The notes under the pieces were generated by a model. That model saw only the letters and a list, made by a program, of their open reading frames with translations. It ran no database searches and was not told the DNA's origin. Shown here in pieces: positions 54,437 to 62,126 of a stretch of DNA of 64,000 bases. This DNA comes from an uncultured Bacteroidia bacterium (GTDB lineage: Bacteria > Bacteroidota > Bacteroidia > Bacteroidales > UBA932). Positions within the stretch are counted from its first letter, which is position 1; each line of letters opens with the position of its first letter. The stretch spans positions 27,429 to 91,428 of the forward strand of contig CACZHP010000007.1 of assembly GCA_902780935.1 (NCBI GenBank). The letters are read 5' to 3'. Made by a program: the position numbers and the translations under genes.

Positions 54437-54730
54437 TTATGCTTCGAACTTCTTCTCTTTAGTCCTCACGATCTTCTCTTTCATGAGGTCAACTGCCACA
54501 CTGACGGCATCCTCGAACGTAGAGGCGCTCCTTTCAATCAGCAAATCCTGGCCATAGGCCCTGGTCTGGATCTTAACTTCCTTGTTGTCTGGCTCATTGA
54601 GCAGGGAAAGCGTGACATCCACCTCGTCAAGATGATCGCTGAAACGGGAAAGCTTCGAGACTTTCTTCTCTACATAGTCGAGCAGTTTCTGATCCGCGTC
54701 GAACTTCAGGGATTTTACTCTAATCTCCAT
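54437..54730 (-). CDS. Ribosome hibernation-promoting factor (HPF/RaiA family, short type)
   Basis: A 97-residue protein from ATG 54730 (MEIRVKSLKFDAD). The beta-alpha-beta-beta-beta-alpha fold is recognisable by LLDYVEKKVSKLSRF, VDVTLSL and FEDAVSVAVDLMKEKI. It binds 30S to make inactive ribosomes in stationary phase. The start overlaps the xerC stop by 11 bp. Confidence 0.88.
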   Translation of the reverse strand: MEIRVKSLKFDADQKLLDYVEKKVSKLSRFSDHLDEVDVTLSLLNEPDNKEVKIQTRAYGQDLLIERSASTFEDAVSVAVDLMKEKIVRTKEKKFEA

Positions 54731-55691
54731 TTTTACCTCCGCTTTTTGCCCTTGGATGGGCGTTAACATAAACTTTTTTCAGTTTCTCGATGGAATTGTG
54801 CGTGTAAACCTGCGTCGCCGCGAGCGAAGAGTGTCCCAGCATCTCCTTTATTGAATTGAGATCGGTTCCCTCATTCAAAAGCTCTGTCGCGAGGGAGTGT
54901 CTCAATACATGGGGGGATTTCCTCCCTGTAATGCCGCTGACCTGCCCCAACTCGCTCTTGATAACCCTGTCCACGAACACCGGATAAAGTTTGGAGCCGC
55001 CCGGAGTTATCAGCAAAGGGTCTGACGCCGGTCTCGCATGGCCTTCCATCGTCTCAACCGATTGTAAATATAACGAAATTTCCTTACAAAGAGAAGGGAC
55101 CAGGGGAATTTCTCGTGTCTTATCTCCTTTACCCCTCACTTTCATGACTTTCCGGGAGAAATCAATGTTGCCGACAGAAAGCCCTACTAACTCCGAACGG
55201 CGTATCCCGGTCGAATAAAGGATCGACACTATCAGCCGTGAGAGTCTCCTGGAATACAATTCTTTTGAAACCTTGTCATTCCCTGTCAGCAGCTCAAGGT
55301 TCTCCTCCGATGCGTCATGCTCCGTGCGCTCGAAATACTCCTTCATGGAGTCTTCCCGGTAAAAGACCGGCAGACGTTTCTCCATCTTCGGACGTGAGAC
55401 CGTCCTTACCGGATTCGACTTGAGGGAACCGTCTTTCATAAGGTATCTGCAGAACCCCGAGAGCACACTCAGGTGGAGGTTGACGGTCCTGGGATCCTCA
55501 TTCTTCGCATCCAGAAGATGAACCTCGTACGAACGGATAACCGACGGAACCAGCGCCTCAAGGAGGCCGGCGTCATCGGAAGCGCCGACGAATCCGGCGA
55601 ACTCCCTGAGAAGGTCAGAATACAGCTCACAGGTCCGGGAGGAGTACCTCCTGACTTGAGAAACATAGGTTATGTACTCATCGGTCAACAT
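54720..55691 (-). CDS. xerC: Tyrosine recombinase XerC
   Basis: A 323-residue protein. The N-terminal SAM-like core-binding domain (YITYVSQVRRYSSRTCELY) is followed by the catalytic domain. Active-site residues lie in STGIRRSEL (Arg), KSPHVLRHSLATELL (His-Arg), LGHSSLAATQVYTH (Gly-His and the Tyr nucleophile). It resolves chromosome dimers at dif with XerD. The neighbour hpf is a conserved Bacteroidales arrangement. It is a host gene, not an element integrase, judging by this context. Confidence 0.92.
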   Translation of the reverse strand: MLTDEYITYVSQVRRYSSRTCELYSDLLREFAGFVGASDDAGLLEALVPSVIRSYEVHLLDAKNEDPRTVNLHLSVLSGFCRYLMKDGSLKSNPVRTVSRPKMEKRLPVFYREDSMKEYFERTEHDASEENLELLTGNDKVSKELYSRRLSRLIVSILYSTGIRRSELVGLSVGNIDFSRKVMKVRGKGDKTREIPLVPSLCKEISLYLQSVETMEGHARPASDPLLITPGGSKLYPVFVDRVIKSELGQVSGITGRKSPHVLRHSLATELLNEGTDLNSIKEMLGHSSLAATQVYTHNSIEKLKKVYVNAHPRAKSGGKNGD

Positions 55692-55707
55692 CCGAGCCGA
55701 ACCGCTG

Positions 55708-55715
55708 CAAACTTA
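55708..55715 (-). promoter_or_regulatory. -7 box TAAGTTTG for the xerC operon
   Basis: A minus-strand exact match, 16 bp before the xerC ATG, in the 52-bp divergent gap. Confidence 0.55.
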
Positions 55716-55731
55716 CTGCCAAATTTTTTGC

Positions 55732-55739
55732 TATATTTG
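55732..55739 (+). promoter_or_regulatory. -7 box TATATTTG directly before the GH141-like gene
   Basis: An exact match ending only four bases before the ATG at 55744, so the transcript should be leaderless or nearly so. The ATG is fixed by the signal peptide that starts there. Confidence 0.62.
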
Positions 55740-55743
55740 TGAT

Positions 55744-57804
55744 ATGAAACTATCCAGACTTCTTTTTTTCGCCCTCCTTTTCTCAGCCTCTTTCTGGAGC
55801 GCCCAGGCACAATCCACCTTCATCCTTTCCCCCGGAGCCCCGATCGCCGATGTGATACGTCAGTGCGAGGGGAAGACAGGATCCACGACCATCTACCTTC
55901 GGGGTGGCGTTTATTACCTTCAGGAGCCGCTTCTGATCACTCCTGCCCAAAGCAACGGAAATCATTCCCTCACAATCTGTTCCTATCCAGGAGAGAAGGC
56001 CGTGATCTCAGGAGGCTCGGTCCTGGGGACCGCGTGGAAAACATATAAAGGCAGGATCATGATGTCAAAGATAGAAGGGACGGATGGGATCGACATGCTC
56101 TTCGGGGACGGGAGGCTCCTTACTATGGCCCGGTTCCCGAACTACGATTCCACGGCAGTAAGGTTCCACGGGACTTCCGCCGACGCGACCTCCCCTGAGC
56201 GGGTAAAGGGTTGGAAAAACCCGGAGGGTGGTTTTCTCCACGCAATGCACAGGGACGACTGGGGAGATTTCCACTACCGGATCACCGGCAAGGACCGCGA
56301 CGGGAACCTCAAACTGGAAGGAGGGCATCAGAACAACCGCCCGATGGGGATCCACAAGGACAACCGGATGGTGGAGAATATTTTCGAAGAGCTGGACGCT
56401 CCCGGGGAATGGTATTTCGACAAGGCCTCCGGGACACTATACTATTATCCCATGCCGGGAGAGGATCCGGACAGGATGACCTTTGAGGCGGCCCGGCTCA
56501 AGAATCTCGTGAGCCTGAAAGGCTCCAAGGACAATCCGGTCAGGAACGTGACGCTTTCCGGTCTTGCCTTCAGGCATGCCGCGAGGACATTCATGGAGGA
56601 ATATGAGCCCTTGCTCCGCTCCGACTGGACAATTTACAGGGGCGGAGCCATCTTCCTTGAAGGGACCGAGGACTGCCACATAAAAGGTTGCGACATCACT
56701 GACATCGGAGGCAACGGAGTGTTTTTCAGCAAGTTCAACAGGCGTTCCAGCGTCGAGGGATGTCTCTTGACCAGAATCGGTGCCAGCGCGGTATGTTTCG
56801 TGGGAGATCCTTCCTGCGTCCGTTCGCCGAGTTTCCGTTACGAGAAGTTCGTTCCTTGGGAGGACATGGATTTCGCCAAAGGGCCGAAAGGAGACAATTT
56901 CCCCGCGGAGTGCCTGGTGAGAGACAACCTCATCCACGAGATCGGACTCTTCGAGAAGCAGATCACCGGAGTGGAGATCTCGATGTCTTTCAGGATAACA
57001 GTCAGCCACAACAGCATCTACGACACCCCGAGGGCCGGGATCAACATCAGCGAGGGCACCTGGGGAGGACATATCATCGAATACAACGACGTGTTCAACA
57101 CGGTCAAGGAGACCGGCGACCACGGCTCGTTCAACTCCTGGGGCAGGGACCGCTACTGGCACCCGGACTACAAAACCATGGCCACTCACGCGAAGGAGAT
57201 GCCGGAATTGATCCTGGCCGATATGCTTGAACCTAATACTTTAAGGTACAATCGTTTCCGCTGCGACCGTGGTTGGGACATCGACCTTGACGACGGCTCG
57301 AGTTACTACATCATCCACGACAACCTCTGCCTCAACGGAGGAATCAAGCTCCGGGAGGGATTCTACCGCAGGGTCGAGAACAACATCATCGTGAACAACA
57401 CCCTCCACGCTCACGCCTGGTTCGACGACAGCGGGGACGTGTTCGCCCGGAATATCGTGATGACTCCCTACCAACCGTACCAGGTCAACAACAAGGGGAA
57501 CAACGTTGATTTCAACATATTCACCGACAGCCTGTCCTTCAATAAAGCCAAGGAATTCGGGCACGACTCCCACTCCATTGTCTCAAGGGTGGAGTTCGAG
57601 GACCCCGCGAAGGGATTGTTCACCGTCAAGGACGACTCCCAGGCCATCCGTCTCGGAGGATTCATGAATTTCCCGATGGACCGCTTCGGGGTCCAGTCCC
57701 CCAGGCTCAAGAAAATGGCCGCCAAGCCCGACTTGACGACCAGGAATATTCCCAAATACGCCGGCGGAGACGAAATCTGGTATTGGAAAAACAACAGGGA
57801 TTAA
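55744..57804 (+). CDS. Secreted parallel beta-helix enzyme, GH141-like
   Basis: A 686-residue protein with signal peptide (LLFFALLFSASFWSAQAQ). The N-terminal part (TIYLRGGVYYLQEPLLITP, YPGEKAVISGG) and later rungs (VRNVTLSGLAFRHA, GCDITDIGGNGVFF, GINISEGTWGGHIIEYNDVF) form a right-handed beta-helix. The motif DHGSFNSWGRDRYWHP is what I associate with GH141 (fucosidase/xylanase). The Asp/His residues there may be catalytic (inference). The ATG at 55744 opens the signal peptide. It overlaps the convergent cca gene by 4 bp. Confidence 0.8.
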   Translation: MKLSRLLFFALLFSASFWSAQAQSTFILSPGAPIADVIRQCEGKTGSTTIYLRGGVYYLQEPLLITPAQSNGNHSLTICSYPGEKAVISGGSVLGTAWKTYKGRIMMSKIEGTDGIDMLFGDGRLLTMARFPNYDSTAVRFHGTSADATSPERVKGWKNPEGGFLHAMHRDDWGDFHYRITGKDRDGNLKLEGGHQNNRPMGIHKDNRMVENIFEELDAPGEWYFDKASGTLYYYPMPGEDPDRMTFEAARLKNLVSLKGSKDNPVRNVTLSGLAFRHAARTFMEEYEPLLRSDWTIYRGGAIFLEGTEDCHIKGCDITDIGGNGVFFSKFNRRSSVEGCLLTRIGASAVCFVGDPSCVRSPSFRYEKFVPWEDMDFAKGPKGDNFPAECLVRDNLIHEIGLFEKQITGVEISMSFRITVSHNSIYDTPRAGINISEGTWGGHIIEYNDVFNTVKETGDHGSFNSWGRDRYWHPDYKTMATHAKEMPELILADMLEPNTLRYNRFRCDRGWDIDLDDGSSYYIIHDNLCLNGGIKLREGFYRRVENNIIVNNTLHAHAWFDDSGDVFARNIVMTPYQPYQVNNKGNNVDFNIFTDSLSFNKAKEFGHDSHSIVSRVEFEDPAKGLFTVKDDSQAIRLGGFMNFPMDRFGVQSPRLKKMAAKPDLTTRNIPKYAGGDEIWYWKNNRD

Positions 57805-59348
57805 TCCGACACAGCTTCCTTGAGACCCATCTCGGCGGCTTTGACGCGCATGAAAGCGTCCGCCTCCTCGAAGGTGTTGCCTATCTCCCCGTCGAGAATG
57901 GCATTCTTGACATATTCCTTCAATATTCCAATCTCTTTGCATGGAGGGATCCCATAAACCGCCATGACATACTCACCGGTGATCGGATTCTTCCAGTTGC
58001 GAATGGCGTCTTTTTCCTCGACTTCCACGAGCTTTCGCTTCACGAGCTCAAAGTTATCCTTGATCCTGGCGACCTTCACCGGATTCTTGGAAGTGATGTC
58101 GGCGTTGCACAGGAGCATCAGGTCGTCGATCTCATTGCCGGCGTCGAAAAGGAGACGTCGGACCGCCGAGTCCGTAACTTCCTCATCCACAAGGGCGATC
58201 GGCCGGTGATGCAGGGAGATGAGTTTCTGGACATATTTCATCTTCTCGTTCAGCGGCATTTTCAGCCTCGAGAATATCTTCGGGACCATCCTTGATCCGA
58301 CGACTTCGTGTCCATGGAAAGTCCAGCCGACCGAAGGATCGAAACGTTTGGACGCTGGCTTGCCGATGTCGTGAAGCAACGCGGCCCAGCGCAGCCACAC
58401 ATAAGGTTCAGTCCTGACCGATTCCACAAAGCCGTCCCCATCCTCCTTGGGAGTATAGTCCTTCAAACGTCCCTGCTCTATCGCCGCTATCTCCCCCGCC
58501 GCCACATTGTCAACGACCTGCAGGGTATGGGAGAAAATCTCCTTATGTCCCTTTCCGTCAACTGTTTCTATACCTTTCAGCTTAAGGAGTTCCGGGAGTA
58601 TATATTCCAGAAGCCCTGTCTCGTCCATCAGACGGAAACCCATCGAAGGCTTGTCACAGATAAGGATCTTGTTGAGTTCCTCGACTATCCTCTCCTGGGA
58701 CAGAATGGTCATCCTGTCTTTCATCGCCTTCATGGCCTTCAAGGACTCAGGGACAATGGTGAATCTTTGCTCCGGGGTGCTGAGCTTAACCGCGAAGCGG
58801 ATAGCCCGAAGCATCCGGAGCGGATCGTCGCTGTAAGTCTGTTCGGGCTCCAATGGTGTCCTGATTATCCCCGCGGCAAGATCCCTGATCCCGCCGAACG
58901 GATCTACGAGCGCCCCGAAATCCTCCTTCTGGAGGCTGAATGCCATGGCGTTGATCGTGAAATCGCGACGCAGCTGATCCTCCTCAAGGGTCCCGTCCTC
59001 AACGATCGGCTTGCGGGAGTCATGCCGGTAGGATTCCTTGCGGGCCCCGACGAACTCTATCTCGGCTCCGTGCCATTTGAGCATGGCGGTACCGAAAGTC
59101 TTGAATACAGACACATTGCAATGGCGATGCTCATTCTCCTCGATATCGGCGGCCACTGTCTGGGCGAGCTCGATCCCGCTGCCTTCGACGACGATATCGA
59201 TGTCATCATTGCGGCGACCGAGGAAGCAGTCCCGGACATATCCACCGATCACGAAGGCCCGGACACCGAGCTTCTCCGCGGCGGCGGACACTATCCAGAA
59301 AATTGGACTGTCAAGAAATCCCTGTGTTATCGTAGCGCTCATATTCAA
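57801..59348 (-). CDS. cca: CCA tRNA nucleotidyltransferase with HD domain
   Basis: A 515-residue protein. The nucleotidyltransferase head shows VIGGYVRDCFLGRRNDDIDIV (G-G-D-x-D metal site), RRDFTINAMAF and the RNA-binding helical region DPLRMLRAIRFAVKL. A C-terminal HD phosphohydrolase domain (LLHDIGKPASKRFDP, FHGHEVVGS, HHRPIAL) follows. It adds or repairs the 3' CCA of tRNAs. The tRNA-Thr and tmRNA in this window lack encoded CCA, consistent with need for it. It is third in the tcdA operon. Confidence 0.93.
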   Translation of the reverse strand: MNMSATITQGFLDSPIFWIVSAAAEKLGVRAFVIGGYVRDCFLGRRNDDIDIVVEGSGIELAQTVAADIEENEHRHCNVSVFKTFGTAMLKWHGAEIEFVGARKESYRHDSRKPIVEDGTLEEDQLRRDFTINAMAFSLQKEDFGALVDPFGGIRDLAAGIIRTPLEPEQTYSDDPLRMLRAIRFAVKLSTPEQRFTIVPESLKAMKAMKDRMTILSQERIVEELNKILICDKPSMGFRLMDETGLLEYILPELLKLKGIETVDGKGHKEIFSHTLQVVDNVAAGEIAAIEQGRLKDYTPKEDGDGFVESVRTEPYVWLRWAALLHDIGKPASKRFDPSVGWTFHGHEVVGSRMVPKIFSRLKMPLNEKMKYVQKLISLHHRPIALVDEEVTDSAVRRLLFDAGNEIDDLMLLCNADITSKNPVKVARIKDNFELVKRKLVEVEEKDAIRNWKNPITGEYVMAVYGIPPCKEIGILKEYVKNAILDGEIGNTFEEADAFMRVKAAEMGLKEAVSD

Positions 59349-59770
59349 TCATTTCCAAGCATAGTCTCCCAAGTCGGGAAAGCCTTCATTTGTTCATAAG
59401 GCACCTCGCCCCCGTCATGACCGACCATCCCCTTCCTCTTGAACCCGAAGGTCCTGAGCCCGTTGGTAATCACAATGTATTTGACCCCAAGGACCAGATT
59501 GTACCTCAACGCCTGCTCCAGGACCTCCCTGCCCATCTCGACATCCTCCCTCTTGCACTCGACTACCATAAGTGGCGCCATATCACGGCCATAGACAATA
59601 ATATCAGCCCTGAACGGCTTGTTTCCTAATTTGAAAGAGACCTCGCTCATCATCATGTGTTCCGGCACCTTCAGATTGTCTCTCAAGACCCCGATGAACC
59701 ACTGACGCACCTTCTCCTCAGGAGTCAGCGCCACCATTCTCTTCCGAAGCGGATCCCAGACCTGGCTCAT
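59345..59770 (-). CDS. Small HsdR_N-like (type I restriction R N-terminal) nuclease-fold protein
   Basis: A 141-residue protein from ATG 59770 (ATGA overlap with the tcdA stop). It matches the N-terminal endonuclease-like domain family (HSDR_N_2): RADIIVYGRDMAPLMVVECKRED carries the PD-(D/E)xK pattern (Asp, then Glu-Cys-Lys). YNLVLGVKYIVITNG follows. There is no helicase or methylase partner, so it is not a restriction system. It is embedded with 4-bp overlaps between tcdA and cca, which suggests an RNA/DNA housekeeping role (inference). Confidence 0.8.
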   Translation of the reverse strand: MSQVWDPLRKRMVALTPEEKVRQWFIGVLRDNLKVPEHMMMSEVSFKLGNKPFRADIIVYGRDMAPLMVVECKREDVEMGREVLEQALRYNLVLGVKYIVITNGLRTFGFKRKGMVGHDGGEVPYEQMKAFPTWETMLGND

Positions 59771-60513
59771 TTGAGGCATTTTTTGTATATATCTTCCAAG
59801 ACCATCCCGGCCAGCATCATCCCGAAAATGGAGGTAACAGGAGCCGTCGTGCCATTGATCTGGGCCTTGTTGAAAGTGTCCGTCTCGACTATCCCATCCT
59901 TCCCGAGATTCGGAAGAACCTCATCGTCATAGACGCAGAAGAACTTCTTTTGGGGGAGGGTACCGGCCTTTCTCATCTTCTTGCGGATCATAGCGCCGAG
60001 AGGGCATCCCCGGACGTTCCAGAACTCAGCTATCTTCACCCTGCGGGGATCCACCTTCAGGGCCGCTCCCATGGAGCAATAAAAGGTCGCTTTCGATGAC
60101 GAAGCGTTGAGGATCAAGAGTATCTTGTTCTTCAGGGAGTCCACCGCATCGATGACATAGTCGTAAGAGTCAAGGTCGTAACCTCCGGCCGTGTCCGCAT
60201 TGTAAACAGCCCTCATGGCCGTTATCTCGGCATCGGGGTTGATATCCAGCAGGCGTTCCCGCATGACTTCGACTTTTGGACGGCCGACTGTGGTGGTGGT
60301 CGCCATAAGCTGGCGGTTTATGTTCGTTACGCTGACCTCGTCCGGATCGACAAGGGTCAGTTTTCGGATTCCGCTCCTGACAAGACCCTCGGCGCACCAG
60401 CTCCCCACTCCCCCGACTCCGAAGATGATGACCCTCGCTTTAGACAAAACATCCATAACATCGCTGCCTAAAAGCAACTCTGTCCTGTTGAATATGTCCT
60501 TTGTCACTGTCAT
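59767..60513 (-). CDS. tcdA: tRNA threonylcarbamoyladenosine dehydratase
   Basis: A 248-residue E1-like protein with the ATP-binding loop VIIFGVGGVGSWCAEGLVRSG, DEVSVTNINRQLMATTTTVG, YDYVIDAVDSL and the C-terminal GTTAPVTSIFGMMLAG. It cyclises t6A to ct6A at A37 of ANN-decoding tRNAs. The frame runs upstream to 60711 into tmRNA, but homologues begin near TKDIFNRTELLLGS. A promoter at 60566-60537 also fixes ATG 60513. That ATG lies inside a short REP-like repeat. Confidence 0.92.
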   Translation of the reverse strand: MTVTKDIFNRTELLLGSDVMDVLSKARVIIFGVGGVGSWCAEGLVRSGIRKLTLVDPDEVSVTNINRQLMATTTTVGRPKVEVMRERLLDINPDAEITAMRAVYNADTAGGYDLDSYDYVIDAVDSLKNKILLILNASSSKATFYCSMGAALKVDPRRVKIAEFWNVRGCPLGAMIRKKMRKAGTLPQKKFFCVYDDEVLPNLGKDGIVETDTFNKAQINGTTAPVTSIFGMMLAGMVLEDIYKKCLK

Positions 60514-60537
60514 TCTGAGCGCGGCGAAGAATCTCGC
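60509..60537 (-). repeat. Short REP-like repeat forming the tcdA leader and start codon
   Basis: Plus strand: GTCATTCTGAGCGCGGCGAA and on to GAATCTCGC. It is the same class as the repeat at 31715-31740. It fills exactly the space between the -7 box (60544-60537) and the tcdA ATG (60513-60511), and the ATG is part of the repeat. Confidence 0.65.
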
Positions 60538-60566
60538 AAATTTAATCAATTTCCCGATGAAACAAA
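60537..60566 (-). promoter_or_regulatory. tcdA promoter (TTTG - 18 bp - TAAATTTG)
   Basis: On the minus strand TTTG (60566-60563) and TAAATTTG (60544-60537) have near-consensus spacing. It is divergent from tmRNA, whose own -7-like TATATTTA lies at about 60585-60592 on the plus strand. Confidence 0.65.
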
Positions 60567-60602
60567 TCAATATTATCTTCCGTATATATTTAGCCACACT
60601 AT

Positions 60603-60999
60603 GGGGATGTTCTGGTTTTGACAGCAATGATTCCGGGTGGTAAGCACGCCGGGCTTCTGAGAGATCTGCCCGTAAAAACCGTTCTCTTAACAATTTAGTT
60701 GCCAACAACAACTATGCGCTCGCTGCCTAATCGACCAAGTCGTTTAGCTTAATCCCGGCCGCCAAGGCTGCGGCCCGGACGAGTATCCCGCGGACTTTAC
60801 GCCTTCTATGTTCCGAGTTCGGGGTATCATTCAAGAGGGACGCTCCGGTGGACTCCTTTAAAACCGGCTAAGATTCAAAGGATAAGCTTCGGTTAGCCCG
60901 CCTTCCGGCAGGCCGCGGCCGACAACCAAAGGAAGGATAAGCGTGTAGAAAGCTGCTGGGTGCGTTGTTTGGACGGCGGTTCGACTCCGCCCATCTCCA
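60603..60999 (+). ncRNA. ssrA: tmRNA (tag ANNNYALAA)
   Basis: GGGGATG at the 5' end pairs with CATCTCC at 60992-60998 to form the tRNA-like acceptor. The T-arm GGTTCGACTCC is near the 3' end. The tag frame is GCC AAC AAC AAC TAT GCG CTC GCT GCC TAA (60701-60730), giving ANNNYALAA. CCA is not encoded. tmRNA with SmpB rescues stalled ribosomes and marks proteins for proteolysis. The 3' end is a common insertion site for genomic islands. Confidence 0.96.
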
Positions 61000-61001
61000 C
61001 G

Positions 61002-61035
61002 AAAATCCATTCTAGAATGTCCTAGAATGGATTTT
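61002..61035 (+). terminator. tmRNA terminator
   Basis: AAAATCCATTCTAG (61002-61015) and CTAGAATGGATTTT (61022-61035) pair perfectly over 14 bp with a 6-nt loop. The arms' own A and T runs make it work in both directions. Confidence 0.85.
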
Positions 61036-61247
61036 CTATTTTAATGTAACAAATTATGTGACAGATTACTCTGAAAACAAGCAGGAATCTCTACATGACT
61101 TTGCGAGGCTTTAGAAATGCGATCTATGACTTGAAGAGTCATGCTGGAGAATCCGTTGTAAACTGACCCCCTCAGAACAGGGGGTCACTTTGCTTCGGAA
61201 TTTCCATCTGGAATCCACTCATAATCACAAAAGTATATTTATTGATT
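61036..61247. other. Gene-free stretch between tmRNA and the PARIS locus
   Basis: No gene is supported here. It contains a perfect 9-bp inverted repeat TGACCCCCT (61164-61172), CAGAAC, AGGGGGTCA (61179-61187), within a slightly longer imperfect one (ACTGACC...GGTCACTT). This resembles the ends of some insertion sequences but could end transcription instead. The base composition changes from GC-rich to AT-rich across this stretch. Confidence 0.5.
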
Positions 61248-62126
61248 CTACTTCAAAAACACTATTTTGTGATTCTCCATCATGCTATTCATATTCTGGT
61301 ATAGCTGTGTATTCCTGAAATCGTCTAACGAATATGCTAGCCTAAAAGAAACTTCAACTTGTTCTCTTTCGTAGTTTTTAGTTTCCTTTTTTCCGAGCAT
61401 CTTTTTTAAAGACAATGCTATCACCTTGGTTAAATCATGTCCTACTACAATCTCCCATGGCTTATGCTTCTCTTTTCTTAATGCTATGAGGCCCGTCTTA
61501 GCATCATTGTTATTAATCTCAGGCCTATGACTATGCCCCTTAACGGCAGTAACCAAATCATCATCTCCATTATAAGTCATATCAGACTTCCAATTGATGA
61601 ATTTCCCAAAGTCCAAATCCTTTTTACTGCCACCATCTTTAAAGGATAGGCCCCAGCCGTTTCGCTTATCTACAATGCGCAATTCACCGACATGCAAAGC
61701 TCTATCCATCAACATCTGATGCGTTTTCTTTATTTCTGCATTGTCTGGTGTTTTATCATATGCAAAAAGATGTCTGGCTATTTTGGGGAAAGCAGCCGAC
61801 CAAAATATCATGGTTTCTATGTCGTTTGTATCTGTATACAATGTATTTGGAGGTAATGCTTCAATCCCCAACAATCTATTTTGGTCATCATCTACAATCC
61901 CGATAGTATATCCATTCTTGTTAATATCAGCTAACTGTTGCATTAGATTAATTACATTTTCTCGATTCTTTACTTGATAAATTGTACATTTGTCTTCATC
62001 TGTAAAATCCTCGAACAATTTTGCATCTGTAGCTCCTTCTACAATGATATTAATCTCTGTATGAGTGCTATCCATAGCGATTTCATTGCGAATCGTTTCT
62101 ATGTTTACTTCATCCCTCAACGCCAT
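61248..62126 (-). CDS. ariB: DUF4435 TOPRIM-type effector, AriB-like (PARIS anti-phage system)
   Basis: A 292-residue protein in AT-rich DNA. The TOPRIM signature is visible: INIIVEGATDAKLFEDF (Glu30) and GIVDDDQNRL (Asp79-81), then NDIETMIFWS. In PARIS, AriB is the DUF4435 nuclease released from the AriA ATPase when a phage anti-restriction protein is sensed; characterised examples then cut tRNA. The gene begins 17 bp inside ariA. Assignment rests on the domain pair and order; the trigger here is unknown. Confidence 0.82.
   Translation of the reverse strand: MALRDEVNIETIRNEIAMDSTHTEINIIVEGATDAKLFEDFTDEDKCTIYQVKNRENVINLMQQLADINKNGYTIGIVDDDQNRLLGIEALPPNTLYTDTNDIETMIFWSAAFPKIARHLFAYDKTPDNAEIKKTHQMLMDRALHVGELRIVDKRNGWGLSFKDGGSKKDLDFGKFINWKSDMTYNGDDDLVTAVKGHSHRPEINNNDAKTGLIALRKEKHKPWEIVVGHDLTKVIALSLKKMLGKKETKNYEREQVEVSFRLAYSLDDFRNTQLYQNMNSMMENHKIVFLK

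Noticed and set aside
54720-55691. XerC-like recombinase as an island integrase
   Set aside because: It is in an operon with the hibernation factor and holA in GC-rich host-like DNA, and has the size and motifs of housekeeping XerC.
58308-59399. Plus-strand open frame of about 363 codons
   Set aside because: Antisense to cca, which carries the full nucleotidyltransferase and HD motifs.
60514-60711. N-terminal extension of tcdA into tmRNA
   Set aside because: The extension is not TcdA-like, crosses a promoter and a repeat, and is antisense to tmRNA; ATG 60513 fits the family start.
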